Source of the DNA: Brevinematales bacterium
Lineage (GTDB): Bacteria; Spirochaetota; Brevinematia; Brevinematales; JAOACQ01
Direction: 5' to 3'
NCBI GenBank assembly: GCA_020052515.1
Contig: JAGVOW010000105.1
Location: 22,293-86,292 of the forward strand
Length of the DNA stretch: 64,000 bases
Position numbers and translations under genes: made by a program. The stretch's first letter is position 1; the number at the start of each line of letters is the position of its first letter. Shown here one piece after another: positions 1 through 9,687 of this stretch. A model generated the notes under the pieces. The model saw only the letters and a list, made by a program, of their open reading frames with translations. It searched no databases and was not told where the DNA came from.

Positions 1-1071
1 AAAATAATCCAGCTTTGAACCGTCTTTTCTTAAATAGCCCGTGCAGACTAATATGTTATCCAGCTCATCTAAAACATCCAGCTTGGTAAGGAATATCTCT
101 TTTATGCCGTTTATAGCGGAAGAATACCTTGTCGCGACGGCGTCAAACCAGCCGCAGCGCCTGGGCCTTCCGGTAGTCGAGCCGAATTCATTGCCGCTTT
201 TCCTGATTTTTTCGCCCAATTCATCTTTCAACTCTGTGGGAAAAGGCCCTTCACCGACTCTTGTTGTATAAGCTTTGGTAATTCCAACTATATTGGCAAT
301 GTTGGGAGAGCCAATCCCGCTTCCCAGGAGGGCAGCAGGAGAGATGGTATTGGAAGAAGTAACATAGGGGTAAGTGCCGAAATCTACGTCCAGAAGGCTG
401 CCTTGCGCTCCTTCAAAGAGAATGTTTTTTCTGATGTGATGGGCTTCCTGTAGAAGCTTTTCCGTATCTGCCGCGAAGGGGCGTATTTTTTCGGCAAGAA
501 CCATTAAAGTATCTGTCATTTCTTCAATAGTGGGAAGCGCTTCAATATGATAATAGTTTTTCAGGAGAAATTCCTTTACTTCAAAAGCTAGCTTTACTTT
601 CTCCCGGAGTTTCTCTTTTGAAGTAAATAGATCTGCGATTCGGATGCCCAGACGATCAACCTTGTCGGCATAAGCCGGCCCAATTCCTCGCTGTGTGGTT
701 CCGATAGCGTTTGTTGTTTGAGATTCTTTCGCTTTGTCCAGAAGCTTGTGATAGGGCATGACTACATGGGCTCTATTGCTGATCCATATTCTTCCGGAAA
801 CATCAATGGCCCGGGAGATCATCTCTACTTCTTTCAAAAACTCTTCTATATCAAGCACAACACCGTTCCCAATTAACGCAGAAACACCTTTATTAAGAAC
901 ACCGGAGGGGATCAGGTGAAAAACAAACTTTTTTTCTCCCACATAAACAGTGTGGCCGGCGTTTGCCCCGCCCTGAAAGCGTACTACGAAATCAAAATCT
1001 TTAGCAAAATAGTCAATGACCTTCGCTTTTCCTTCATCGCCCCATTGAGTTCCCAGAACAATATAAATCAT
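1..1071 (-). CDS. purA: Adenylosuccinate synthetase, partial (3' end off the left edge)
   Basis: Reverse-strand translation from ATG at 1071 gives MIYIVLGTQWGDEGKAKVID, the PurA N-terminus; open to the window edge. Confidence 0.93.
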   Translation of the reverse strand, partial: MIYIVLGTQWGDEGKAKVIDYFAKDFDFVVRFQGGANAGHTVYVGEKKFVFHLIPSGVLNKGVSALIGNGVVLDIEEFLKEVEMISRAIDVSGRIWISNRAHVVMPYHKLLDKAKESQTTNAIGTTQRGIGPAYADKVDRLGIRIADLFTSKEKLREKVKLAFEVKEFLLKNYYHIEALPTIEEMTDTLMVLAEKIRPFAADTEKLLQEAHHIRKNILFEGAQGSLLDVDFGTYPYVTSSNTISPAALLGSGIGSPNIANIVGITKAYTTRVGEGPFPTELKDELGEKIRKSGNEFGSTTGRPRRCGWFDAVATRYSSAINGIKEIFLTKLDVLDELDNILVCTGYLRKDGSKLDYF

Positions 1072-1086
1072 AATCCTCTCCCTTTT

Positions 1087-2100
1087 TTAATAATCTTTTA
1101 TCGGTGTGTAGTGGTAACTGCCGATATCTATGGCAAAACCTATCGCGGGGAAATTTTTTCCAAAAGACATGAACAATTCATCATACCTACCGCCATTCGC
1201 GATGGCGTGCCCGGCCTGCTCTACGTAACCTTCCATAGTTAAAGAAGTATAATAATTAAAATCTTTAATGAGGCCCATATCGACCACCACATGTCCCGCC
1301 AGGTCTTTGGGTAGTAAATCCAAAAGATGCAGAAGCCTTTCCATGTAAATAATGAATTTTGGATTTATTTCTTCGGCTATCTTCTTAAAAGCAGCGCCGT
1401 TTCCCACCACTTTAGGAAGCCCTGTCAGGATGGTTTTTACTTCCTCACTCCCGGGGGCATCTTTCAAAATCTGCTTTAAGGAGATGGAATCCTTTTTGTT
1501 AAAGCAGGCATGGATTGCTTCTTTCTGGGGTTCGTTTAATATCAGCTGAGAAAGAAGGTAACGGTAAAGCCGCACATCTCCAATGACAATCCTGAAATGA
1601 GGATCCAGCATCTTGAGCGACTTGGCCAGGATAGATACAACCTCGGCGTCGGCTGCTACTTCGGAGCTTCCGATCAGTTCAATCCCCAATTGTTGAATTT
1701 GCCGGAGCTTCCCCTTGTGCAAGGGCTGGTCCCGAAAAACATCGCCCCAATAATAGAATTTTAGAGGCAGATGGCTGTTTTCGTATTTCATAGCTGTCAT
1801 ACGGGCAATGGGTGTGGTCATATCATAACGAAGGGAAAGAAGCTTGCCGTCACGGTCTTTAAAACTGAAAGACCGGCGCGCGATATCCGGCCCGCTTCCT
1901 TTCTCGAAAGTCTCATAATATTCAAAGGCCGGCGGAATAACCTTCTGGTAGCCCTCTTTCTCAAATATTCTGGAAATTTTTGAGGTTACATCTTTTATCT
2001 TGTCCAATTCATTTCCGCCCTGAAAAAACACACCATTGGGAAGGCCGATCGGATCAATATCCGAGTCAAAAAGCATAAACTCCAGATATTTACTGTTCAT
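1087..2100 (-). CDS. hisZ: ATP phosphoribosyltransferase regulatory subunit (HisZ, HisRS-like)
   Basis: HisRS-like class II fold motifs (LRYDMTTPIARM, GGRYDELF), short length of 337 aa, adjacent to purA. Confidence 0.8.
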   Translation of the reverse strand: MNSKYLEFMLFDSDIDPIGLPNGVFFQGGNELDKIKDVTSKISRIFEKEGYQKVIPPAFEYYETFEKGSGPDIARRSFSFKDRDGKLLSLRYDMTTPIARMTAMKYENSHLPLKFYYWGDVFRDQPLHKGKLRQIQQLGIELIGSSEVAADAEVVSILAKSLKMLDPHFRIVIGDVRLYRYLLSQLILNEPQKEAIHACFNKKDSISLKQILKDAPGSEEVKTILTGLPKVVGNGAAFKKIAEEINPKFIIYMERLLHLLDLLPKDLAGHVVVDMGLIKDFNYYTSLTMEGYVEQAGHAIANGGRYDELFMSFGKNFPAIGFAIDIGSYHYTPIKDY

Positions 2101-3733
2101 AAGAATTCCTCACAAAAAATAAAGCGGTAAAAAAGGCTCCAAAAGCAATCAAAAATAAAACATAGGGAAAAAGAAAACCAATTTGAACATAAAAGGACTC
2201 TATTTTTGGATCAATCAGCGAAATTTCTCCCGTATAAACTCCGCGCTGGTAATCCCCAATGTTACCAGAGAATTTCCCGGTTACATCTACTATTCCTGTT
2301 ACTCCCGTATTCGCGGCCCTGGCTATAGGACGTCGTACGGAAACGGCTGTTAAAGTTGAGCCGGCCAGATGCTGCCACATCGGGTGGGTAAATCCCAGCT
2401 TGTATGCCCAGCCGTCATTGGTGACATTGATAAAATAATTTAAACCTTTTTTGATAAACTTACGGGCAAGCTGGGCGTAAATATCCTCATAACAAACCAA
2501 TACCCGGAAGCTGGATTTTCTTCCCTGCATCACATTAAAATCCGGGGATGGTGTAAAAGCGCCGGCCCCCTCTATTTCAATAATCTTTTTTACAATAGGA
2601 AGCGAATCGTAAAGCGGCATCCATTCCCCAAATGGGACAAGGTGAATTTTCGCGTTATGAGGAATGTCTTTGCTTTTATTAAAACGGTAATGGGTCAAAC
2701 TATTGAAACTATTTGTTTCGATATTGTAATATTGTTTTTTGGGATCAATATACTCCGCGGTATTGTAGCATTTTTCGTCAATCAGCTCAGGGCTGGTCAT
2801 CAGGATCGGCGTATTAAATTCCCTGGGGAAGTTAATAAACAAAAGATTGAGCTTGCACACTTCTTGATTTAACTCATAATTTTCAAGGTACCACCAAAGG
2901 TAGTGCTTGACCATGGTTTCCGGCCAGACAATCATGTCCGGTTTTTGTTTTGCAGCCTGCTCGTGAAGATTTCGAAATATATCATAATTGGGCCATCTTT
3001 TTTCCCACCAGGCGTCATGAGAGCCGACATTTGGCTGAAGGAGGGAAAGTTTCTCCTTGGGCGATTTTTTAGACACTTCTTCAAAATGCCGGAGCTCTAT
3101 CCACCCATAAACCAGATTGGTCCCAAATAATGCAATTAAAATGGCAATTTTTCCCGCGTTTCTCAAAAGGGGCTTTTCGGAGGTGGTCCTATTCAGATAA
3201 GAAGCAACCAATTCGGCCAGTACAGAATTGGTCAAAAGAATCAAAAAGCTGATTCCCCATACGCCGAACAAATCCGCGCTCTGGATAAAAAGAGGCGAAT
3301 TCCACTGCGAGTCTCCAAGCATATTCCATAAAAAACCATGAAATCCAATAGAGCGAAGCAGTTCGCTTGCGATCCAGAGCGCGGGGACAAAAAGCCACCG
3401 GGCTTTCGGGAGTCTTTTCCCTACCAGGGCAATGCAAAAGAAAAAGAAAGCAAAGTAAAGTGAATAGAGCGGAATAACCAAAAAAAGGCCAGGCCACCAG
3501 AAACCGTAAAGCCAGAAGAAAGCAAGCGCAAAAAATAATAAACTATAAAAAAAAGCGTATTTTACAGTCGTGCTGATCGGTTCACGATAGGCAAAAACAA
3601 AAACAGGAACAAAGGCAAACCATATCATAAAAGGTAAATTATAGGTTGGAAAAGCAAAAGCGTAAAAAACGCTCCAGAATAGCCACACCAAGTTGTTTCG
3701 CAAAGCGGGCTTTGAAAAAATACCGCTCTTCAA
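2090..3733 (-). CDS. lnt: Apolipoprotein N-acyltransferase
   Basis: Multiple N-terminal TM segments plus nitrilase domain with Lnt motifs IVWPET, LVPFGEWMPL and VCYEDIY. Confidence 0.9.
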   Translation of the reverse strand: MKSGIFSKPALRNNLVWLFWSVFYAFAFPTYNLPFMIWFAFVPVFVFAYREPISTTVKYAFFYSLLFFALAFFWLYGFWWPGLFLVIPLYSLYFAFFFFCIALVGKRLPKARWLFVPALWIASELLRSIGFHGFLWNMLGDSQWNSPLFIQSADLFGVWGISFLILLTNSVLAELVASYLNRTTSEKPLLRNAGKIAILIALFGTNLVYGWIELRHFEEVSKKSPKEKLSLLQPNVGSHDAWWEKRWPNYDIFRNLHEQAAKQKPDMIVWPETMVKHYLWWYLENYELNQEVCKLNLLFINFPREFNTPILMTSPELIDEKCYNTAEYIDPKKQYYNIETNSFNSLTHYRFNKSKDIPHNAKIHLVPFGEWMPLYDSLPIVKKIIEIEGAGAFTPSPDFNVMQGRKSSFRVLVCYEDIYAQLARKFIKKGLNYFINVTNDGWAYKLGFTHPMWQHLAGSTLTAVSVRRPIARAANTGVTGIVDVTGKFSGNIGDYQRGVYTGEISLIDPKIESFYVQIGFLFPYVLFLIAFGAFFTALFFVRNSYEQ

Positions 3734-3755
3734 TTCTCCCCTCCTTTTTTAATTT

Positions 3756-5120
3756 TTAACTTTGATTTAATCTCTGCGCGAGAGGGGTATATTCGTTCGA
3801 AGGAAGTACGTATTTATAGGCTGGGCGAATAATTCTGCCCCCGCTTACCAGTTCTTCTATCCGGTGGGCGGACCAACCCGCGATTCTAGCAATCGCGAAA
3901 ATAGGCGTATGGAGGTCGTTGGGGATTTTCAACATATTATAAACAAAACCCGAATAGAAATCCACATTGGCGCAGATGATTTTGGAGCCTTTTTCTTCCT
4001 CGAAAACCTCTTTGCCCAGCTTTTCCACCTGATTGTAAAGATAAAATTCTTCCTCGCGTTTTTTCTCTTTTGCCAGAACCGCGGCTTTTTCTTTCAGTAA
4101 GATTGCCCTCGGGTCAGAAAGCGAGTATACCGCATGCCCCATTCCATAAATCAAGCCGCTTTTATCAAAAGCCTCTTTGCGGATAATTTTTCTTAAATAT
4201 TCTTTGAGTTTGCTTTCTTTGTCGGCGTTCTTAACATGTCCCATAATATCCGCCATCATTTCCATTACAGAATGGTTGGCCCCGCCATGTTTGGGCCCTT
4301 TGAGCGAACCGACAGCGGCGCCAATGGCTGAGTAAGTGTCTGTGTCTGTGGAAGATACAACATGTACCGTAAAAGTGGAGTTGTTTCCACCGCCATGCTC
4401 GGCATGAAGTACCAAAGCCAGATCTAAGGTTTCCGCTTCTATGGTGGAAAACTCCTTGTTTGGCCGAATCAAGGATAAAAAATTTTCAGCGGTTGACAAA
4501 TCCTTTCTTTGTTTGTGGATATAGAGACTGCTACCATGGTGGTAATGTTGTTTTGCCTGATAGCCGTAAGCAACCATGGCTGGAAAGCGGGCGATCAGCT
4601 CTGTGCATTGCCGCAGGATATTTGGGATAGAAAGGTCGTCGGCGTTTTTATCATAGGAATAACAAGCCAAAACCGCGCGCGCCAATTTATTCATAATATC
4701 GCGGCTGGGAGCTTTCAGAATCATATTTTCCGTAAATTCTTCAGGGAGTTCCCGCCTCTCTGCCAGAAGCTCTTGAAAATGAGAAAGTTCTGTTTGAGTG
4801 GGCAATTTCCCAAAAAGGAGAAGAAAAGCGGTTTCTTCGAAACCAAAACGCTTTTCGGCCTGGAAGCCATTCGTCAGGTCGCGAATGTCTATTCCTCTAT
4901 AGCGGAGGCGTCCTTCTACAGGGGAAGCTTCGCCCTCATCAATAACATAGCCATGGACATCGCCAATAGAAGTCAACCCAACCAGTACGCCGCTGCCGTC
5001 CGGGTTTCGCAGCCCGCGTTTTACATTGTATTTTGCAAACAATTCCGGCTCAATGCGGTTGTTGGCTTCTGCCATTTTGCTCAGTTCTGCCCAGTAAACT
5101 TCTTTCTCTTCTTTACGCAT
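3756..5120 (-). CDS. gltA: Citrate synthase
   Basis: RYRGIDIRDL, HAEHGGGNNSTFTVHVVSSTDTD, GPKHGGANHSVMEM, GMGHAVYSLSDPRA motifs. Confidence 0.93.
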   Translation of the reverse strand: MRKEEKEVYWAELSKMAEANNRIEPELFAKYNVKRGLRNPDGSGVLVGLTSIGDVHGYVIDEGEASPVEGRLRYRGIDIRDLTNGFQAEKRFGFEETAFLLLFGKLPTQTELSHFQELLAERRELPEEFTENMILKAPSRDIMNKLARAVLACYSYDKNADDLSIPNILRQCTELIARFPAMVAYGYQAKQHYHHGSSLYIHKQRKDLSTAENFLSLIRPNKEFSTIEAETLDLALVLHAEHGGGNNSTFTVHVVSSTDTDTYSAIGAAVGSLKGPKHGGANHSVMEMMADIMGHVKNADKESKLKEYLRKIIRKEAFDKSGLIYGMGHAVYSLSDPRAILLKEKAAVLAKEKKREEEFYLYNQVEKLGKEVFEEEKGSKIICANVDFYSGFVYNMLKIPNDLHTPIFAIARIAGWSAHRIEELVSGGRIIRPAYKYVLPSNEYTPLAQRLNQS

Positions 5121-5140
5121 TTAGAGTCTCCATGAGATAA

Positions 5141-5165
5141 TAGTGCAGTTTTTAAAACTGCACTA
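5141..5165. repeat. Palindrome TAGTGCAGTTTT-T-AAAACTGCACTA
   Basis: 12-bp perfect arms with 1-nt centre, between hsp20 3' end and gltA start. Confidence 0.8.
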
Positions 5166-5213
5166 TATTATAAAACAAGATTAAATTTATCTCAATGGAA
5201 AAAAAGAATGTTT

Positions 5214-5255
5214 GAAACTTATAGGCGCGGTTAATTAACCGCGCCTATAAGTTTC
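5214..5255. repeat. 42-bp perfect palindrome GAAACTTATAGGCGCGGTTAATTAACCGCGCCTATAAGTTTC
   Basis: Self-reverse-complementary; core ATAGGCGCGGTTAATTAAC recurs at 19711 and 30281. Confidence 0.9.
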
Positions 5256-5593
5256 TACGCGGCTTTTACTTCAATTTTTCTTGGTTTGGCTGTTTCAGAT
5301 TTTTCCAATTCAATAGTCAGTATGCCATTCTCATAACTGGCCGCGATTTTCTCGCGATTAATCTTGTTGCTTATGCCGAACTCTCTTTTGTAGTCAAGAA
5401 GTTCAAATTCAGAAACAATAGGTGCCCATTCGGTGTCTGTTTTTCTTACCTTGCCAATGACTTGTAGATTTTCATTCTCGGCATTGATTTCGATGTCCTC
5501 TTTGCTTGTGCCGGGCATATCAAGAACCAGCCGGTATCTGTCCTTTCCCTCGTAAATATCGACTGCCGGGATCAAGAAATTTCTTTCTAACAT
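5255..5593 (-). CDS. Hsp20/alpha-crystallin family small heat shock protein
   Basis: VDIYEGKDRYRLVLDMPGTSKEDIEI...YENGILTIELEKSE alpha-crystallin pattern. Confidence 0.88.
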   Translation of the reverse strand: MLERNFLIPAVDIYEGKDRYRLVLDMPGTSKEDIEINAENENLQVIGKVRKTDTEWAPIVSEFELLDYKREFGISNKINREKIAASYENGILTIELEKSETAKPRKIEVKAA

Positions 5594-5604
5594 GTTTTCC
5601 TCCT

Positions 5605-6060
5605 TTAAGAAACTTTTACGTTAATTTTTTTAGGTTCACTTTCATGGCTTTTCGGAATAGTAATAGTTAAAACCCCTTTCTTATAATCCGCACTAATCTT
5701 TTCCGCATCGATATTATTTGGCAAATCAATGGACCGGGTAAAAGAACCGTAACTTCTTTCAATCCGGTGGTAATTTTTGTCCTTTGATTCAAAGTTATCT
5801 TCTTTTTTTCCGCTGAGAGTCAATCTGCCATCCTCTAGTTCAATGTTTAGGTCTTTTTCTTCCATTCCTGGAATATCAGCCTGAACCGTATAGTTTTTGC
5901 CTTCTTCATAGAAATCTAATTTTGGATTCCAATCGGGCTTTTTCAGATCATCGGAGAAAAAACTGTTTTCGAAGAAGTGGTCAAAAACATCCGAGAAAGC
6001 ACCTCTTAAATCATTCGTTAAAATCCCAGTCCTTTCCGGGCCTCTTCTCATAATCTTCAT
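5605..6060 (-). CDS. Hsp20/alpha-crystallin family small heat shock protein
   Basis: DFYEEGKNYTVQADIPGMEEKDLNIELEDGRLTLSGKKE...YKKGVLTITIPKS. Confidence 0.92.
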   Translation of the reverse strand: MKIMRRGPERTGILTNDLRGAFSDVFDHFFENSFFSDDLKKPDWNPKLDFYEEGKNYTVQADIPGMEEKDLNIELEDGRLTLSGKKEDNFESKDKNYHRIERSYGSFTRSIDLPNNIDAEKISADYKKGVLTITIPKSHESEPKKINVKVS

Positions 6061-6324
6061 AATAAAACCTCCTTATAAAGATTCTATTAGTTTTTAGCAT
6101 ATTGTGTGCCAGGTTTAAAAATAATTTTCTAATTAAAAATCCAGCAAAGAATTAAAAAATTTATTGGCTTAACCAAAATAAAAAATCTGCCAGTGCAATG
6201 CGTTATATTGATACGCTTTATTTTCCCGATGATGCGTCATAAATACACAGATTTTTATAAAAGTGTAATTTTGATACAATTTATTTGTGAACTTGCTTCT
6301 TCGCAGGAGATAAATAAACTTTTT

Positions 6325-6353
6325 TTGACAATTAAAGTTTTGCCTTCTAAAAT
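6325..6353 (+). promoter_or_regulatory. Sigma70-type promoter for the rpmF-plsX-fab operon
   Basis: TTGACA (6325-6330), 17-nt spacer, TAAAAT (6348-6353), upstream of rpmF. Confidence 0.7.
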
Positions 6354-6388
6354 ATATATCCAAAAAACAATAGCAAGGAGATAAAGTT

Positions 6389-6583
6389 ATGCCGGTACCT
6401 AAACATAAGACAGCGAAAACAAAAAGTAGAATGAGGAAAGCCACTGGTTATTATAAAGTGGACGCTCTCCCGGTTTCTACCTGTCCTCATTGCGGGGCAA
6501 AAAAAGTGCCTCATAGAGTTTGTGATGCTTGCGGCTATTATAAGGACAAACAAATCATTACCAAAGTAGTGAAAGAAGCCTAA
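6389..6583 (+). CDS. rpmF: 50S ribosomal protein L32
   Basis: MPVPKHKTAKTKSRMRKA and paired CPHCG/CDACGYY zinc motifs; followed by plsX. Confidence 0.95.
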   Translation: MPVPKHKTAKTKSRMRKATGYYKVDALPVSTCPHCGAKKVPHRVCDACGYYKDKQIITKVVKEA

Positions 6584-6600
6584 ATTATCCTAAAATTTTT

Positions 6601-7641
6601 TTGCGGGGTCTTTCTATGAAGGTTGGAGTTGATTTAATCAGCGGAGAATCTCCTATTGAGGAATTGATTGAAGGTTGTGTAGACGCTCTGGTTGAAGATA
6701 AAGAAGTGGAAGTAGTTCTTATTGGAAAGGGAGATGTTTATCGTAATCTGCTGGAACAGAAGAAATACCGCTCAAAACAAAGTTTTTTGAAGCGGGTAAG
6801 TATATTGGAGGCTTCGGAGATTGTTACGATGGAAGATGATCCGTTAACAGTGATGAAGCAAAAGAAAGATTCCAGTATTATCAAGGCCTTGCAGGCACAC
6901 AAGAACGGCGAAATAGACGCTTTCTTTTCCCCCGGTAATACAGGAGCGCTTGTTTTGGCGGCTACTTTGATATTGGGCAGGATAAAGGGCGTTAAAAAGC
7001 CTGCATTAACGGCTTTTTTACCGAATAAAGCAAAGGGCGTAAATGTTTTTCTGGACGTGGGAGCCAGTCCTGAGTGTGAAATAGAGGATTTCGCGAAATT
7101 TGCCGTGATGGGAAGAATTTACGCTCAGGAAATATTTGGGGTGAAAAACCCAAAGACCGCTTTGCTGAATATTGGCGAAGAGCCGCATAAAGGGACCGCT
7201 TTTATGAAATCTATTCATAAGAGACTCTCGGAAGCAGATCTGAATTTTATTGGAAATGTAGAAGGGCGTGGTTTGTTCGATCCTGGTTATGACGTTATTG
7301 TGACAGATGGCTATATCGGCAACATTGCTTTGAAAACGATAGAAGGAACCGCGAAGATAATCAAATCTATTCTGGAACAAGCGGTTAAATCAAATATCGC
7401 TGCGATTTTATCCTACCCGCTTTACAAAAGTGTATTTACTAAGTTAAGACAAAAAATGGATCCGGAAGAATATGGCGGAGCGCCTCTTTTAGGGGTAAAC
7501 GGCAATGTCTACAAAGGACATGGTAACTCAGGCAGGCGGGCTGTTAAATACGGTATTTTAGCGGCTGCGCATGCGGTCAGGAACAATGTTCTTGGTAAAA
7601 TCAATCATCAGATTAAAAAATTAGTCGAATTAGAAGCTTAA
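6601..7641 (+). CDS. plsX: Phosphate acyltransferase PlsX
   Basis: FFSPGNTGALVLAATLILGRIKGVKKPAL, DVGASPECEIEDFAKFAVMG, YGGAPLLGVNGNVYKGHGNS; canonical position. True start may be an internal codon. Confidence 0.93.
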   Translation: MRGLSMKVGVDLISGESPIEELIEGCVDALVEDKEVEVVLIGKGDVYRNLLEQKKYRSKQSFLKRVSILEASEIVTMEDDPLTVMKQKKDSSIIKALQAHKNGEIDAFFSPGNTGALVLAATLILGRIKGVKKPALTAFLPNKAKGVNVFLDVGASPECEIEDFAKFAVMGRIYAQEIFGVKNPKTALLNIGEEPHKGTAFMKSIHKRLSEADLNFIGNVEGRGLFDPGYDVIVTDGYIGNIALKTIEGTAKIIKSILEQAVKSNIAAILSYPLYKSVFTKLRQKMDPEEYGGAPLLGVNGNVYKGHGNSGRRAVKYGILAAAHAVRNNVLGKINHQIKKLVELEA

Positions 7642-7681
7642 TTTTGGTTAGGTGTAAGGTAAAAGGCCACTGGAGGTTCAT

Positions 7682-8668
7682 TTGTTTAAAGCGAAGATTA
7701 TTGGATTAGGTAAATATATTCCAAAGAGGGTTTTGACCAATCACGATCTGGAAAAGATGGTGGAAACCAGCGATGAATGGATCAGTTCTCGCACTGGTAT
7801 TAAAGAAAGACATATCGCGGCGCCGGAAGAGACAGCTTCTACTATGGGGGCTGAGGCGGCAAAAAAAGCCATTCAGATGTCGGGTATTTCTCACGAAGAA
7901 ATAGAAATGATTATTTTCTGCACTATTACGCCGGACATGCTTTTTCCAGCTTCTGCCTGCCTGGTGCAGGATATTCTTAAAATTCCTAACACCGGTACGG
8001 TAGATATCGAGGCGGCTTGCTCGGGCTTTATTTATGGGCTTTCTATGGCAAACGCTTATATTGTTTCAGGAATGGTTAAAAACGTTTTGGTGATTGGCTC
8101 GGAAGTGCTTTCCCGTTTCACAGATTGGGAAGACAGGAACACCTGCGTGCTATTCGGTGATGGAGCCGGAGCTGCTGTTGTTTCCAGAACCGAAGAAAAA
8201 GACCCTTCTGGAATAATAGGTTTTAAACTGAAGGGAGACGGCTCATTCAGGGATTTGCTGTATGTTGAGGCTGGCGGATCACAAAAACCTGCGAGCCATG
8301 AAACAGTAGAGAAAAAACTTCATACTATAAAAATGAACGGAAATGCTACTTTTAAAGTAGCTATTCGTACCATGTCGGAAGAATTGCTTGAACTTCTTGC
8401 TGAAACCAAAATTTCTTCTGATGATATCAATCTTCTGATTCCGCATCAGGCGAATGAGCGGATTATTGCGGGTGTGGCGGACAGGATGAATTTCCCAAAG
8501 GAAAAGGTTTTTATGAATTTATCCAAGTATGGCAACACCAGTTCGGCGACTATACCCATTGCGCTGGCAGAAGCCTTCGAAGAAGGAAGAATACACAAGG
8601 GGGATAGCATAGCCCTCGTCGCATTTGGCGGTGGGCTGACTTCTGGCGCGTGTGTATTTAAATGGTAA
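7682..8668 (+). CDS. fabH: Beta-ketoacyl-ACP synthase III (first copy)
   Basis: Cys in EAACSGF, His in IPHQAN, Asn in YGNTSSATIP; TTG start at 7682. Confidence 0.93.
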   Translation: MFKAKIIGLGKYIPKRVLTNHDLEKMVETSDEWISSRTGIKERHIAAPEETASTMGAEAAKKAIQMSGISHEEIEMIIFCTITPDMLFPASACLVQDILKIPNTGTVDIEAACSGFIYGLSMANAYIVSGMVKNVLVIGSEVLSRFTDWEDRNTCVLFGDGAGAAVVSRTEEKDPSGIIGFKLKGDGSFRDLLYVEAGGSQKPASHETVEKKLHTIKMNGNATFKVAIRTMSEELLELLAETKISSDDINLLIPHQANERIIAGVADRMNFPKEKVFMNLSKYGNTSSATIPIALAEAFEEGRIHKGDSIALVAFGGGLTSGACVFKW

Positions 8669-8690
8669 TTAAAAAAGGGGCAAGAATAAT

Positions 8691-9671
8691 ATGAGGGCGA
8701 CAATCAGCGGAGCAGGCAAGTATATTCCAAAGAAAGTAATGAAAAACCGTGATCTGGAAAAGATGGTGGATACGAATGACGATTGGATCCTTACCAGGAC
8801 TGGCATTAGCGAGCGCCATATTGCTTCTTCTCTAGAAACGACTTCTTCTATGGGAGCGGAAGCGGCAAAAAAGGCTTTGAAGATGTCGGGACTCGCAAAA
8901 GAAGACATTGAAATGATCATTTTTGCTTCTATGAGCCATGATAAGCTTTTCCCAGCTTCTGCCTGTTTGGTGCAGGATGAACTGAAGATTCCACGCACCG
9001 GAACGGTTGACATTGAAGCCGCTTGTTCTGGCTTTGTTTACGGGCTTTCTCTGGCAAACGCTTATGTTGTTTCGGGAATGTTTAAGAACGTCCTGGTAAT
9101 AGGCGCTGACACAATGTCGCGGATTGTTGATTGGACAGATAGAAATACCTGTGTGCTTTTTGGGGATGGAGCCGGCGCGGCTATTGTTTCGAGAAGTGAG
9201 GACGAGAACTCAGGTTTTCTCGGATTTAGGTTAAGAGGAGATGGAAGCTACAAAAATCTTCTTTATATGGAAGCCGGAGGTTCTTTCAAGCCTGCTTCCC
9301 ATGAAAGTGTTGAGAAGAAAGAACACTTTCTCCGAATGAATGGCCATTCTACTTTTAAGATAGCCGTCCGGATGATGTCGGATGTATTGGAAGATTTAAC
9401 AAAAGAACACAAACTAGAACTGCCGGATATTGATATTGTAATACCGCACCAAGCGAATCGGCGCATTATAGAAGGCGTAGCGGAGAGACTTTCTATTCCA
9501 TTAGATAGTTTTTATATCAATTTGAATAAATACGGCAATACAAGTGCCGCGACTATACCCATAGCCTTAACGGAAGCTCTGGAAGAAAAAAGAATTCGTA
9601 AGGGTAATCTGGTCGCATTTGTCGCGCTGGGCGGTGGTTTTACGTGGGGTTCTGCGCTTCTGAGATGGTGA
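8691..9671 (+). CDS. fabH: Beta-ketoacyl-ACP synthase III (second, tandem copy)
   Basis: Intact Cys-His-Asn motifs; high similarity to the preceding ORF. Confidence 0.93.
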   Translation: MRATISGAGKYIPKKVMKNRDLEKMVDTNDDWILTRTGISERHIASSLETTSSMGAEAAKKALKMSGLAKEDIEMIIFASMSHDKLFPASACLVQDELKIPRTGTVDIEAACSGFVYGLSLANAYVVSGMFKNVLVIGADTMSRIVDWTDRNTCVLFGDGAGAAIVSRSEDENSGFLGFRLRGDGSYKNLLYMEAGGSFKPASHESVEKKEHFLRMNGHSTFKIAVRMMSDVLEDLTKEHKLELPDIDIVIPHQANRRIIEGVAERLSIPLDSFYINLNKYGNTSAATIPIALTEALEEKRIRKGNLVAFVALGGGFTWGSALLRW

Positions 9672-9687
9672 TGGTAAGGAGGAATTT

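Noticed and set aside
4509-5135. 208-aa forward ORF opposite gltA
   Set aside because: Antisense shadow of a clearly recognised citrate synthase gene.
6169-6553. Overlapping small ORFs around the rpmF promoter (6169-6444 -, 6193-6384 +, 6347-6553 -)
   Set aside because: They overlap the promoter and rpmF and have no family resemblance; likely spurious.
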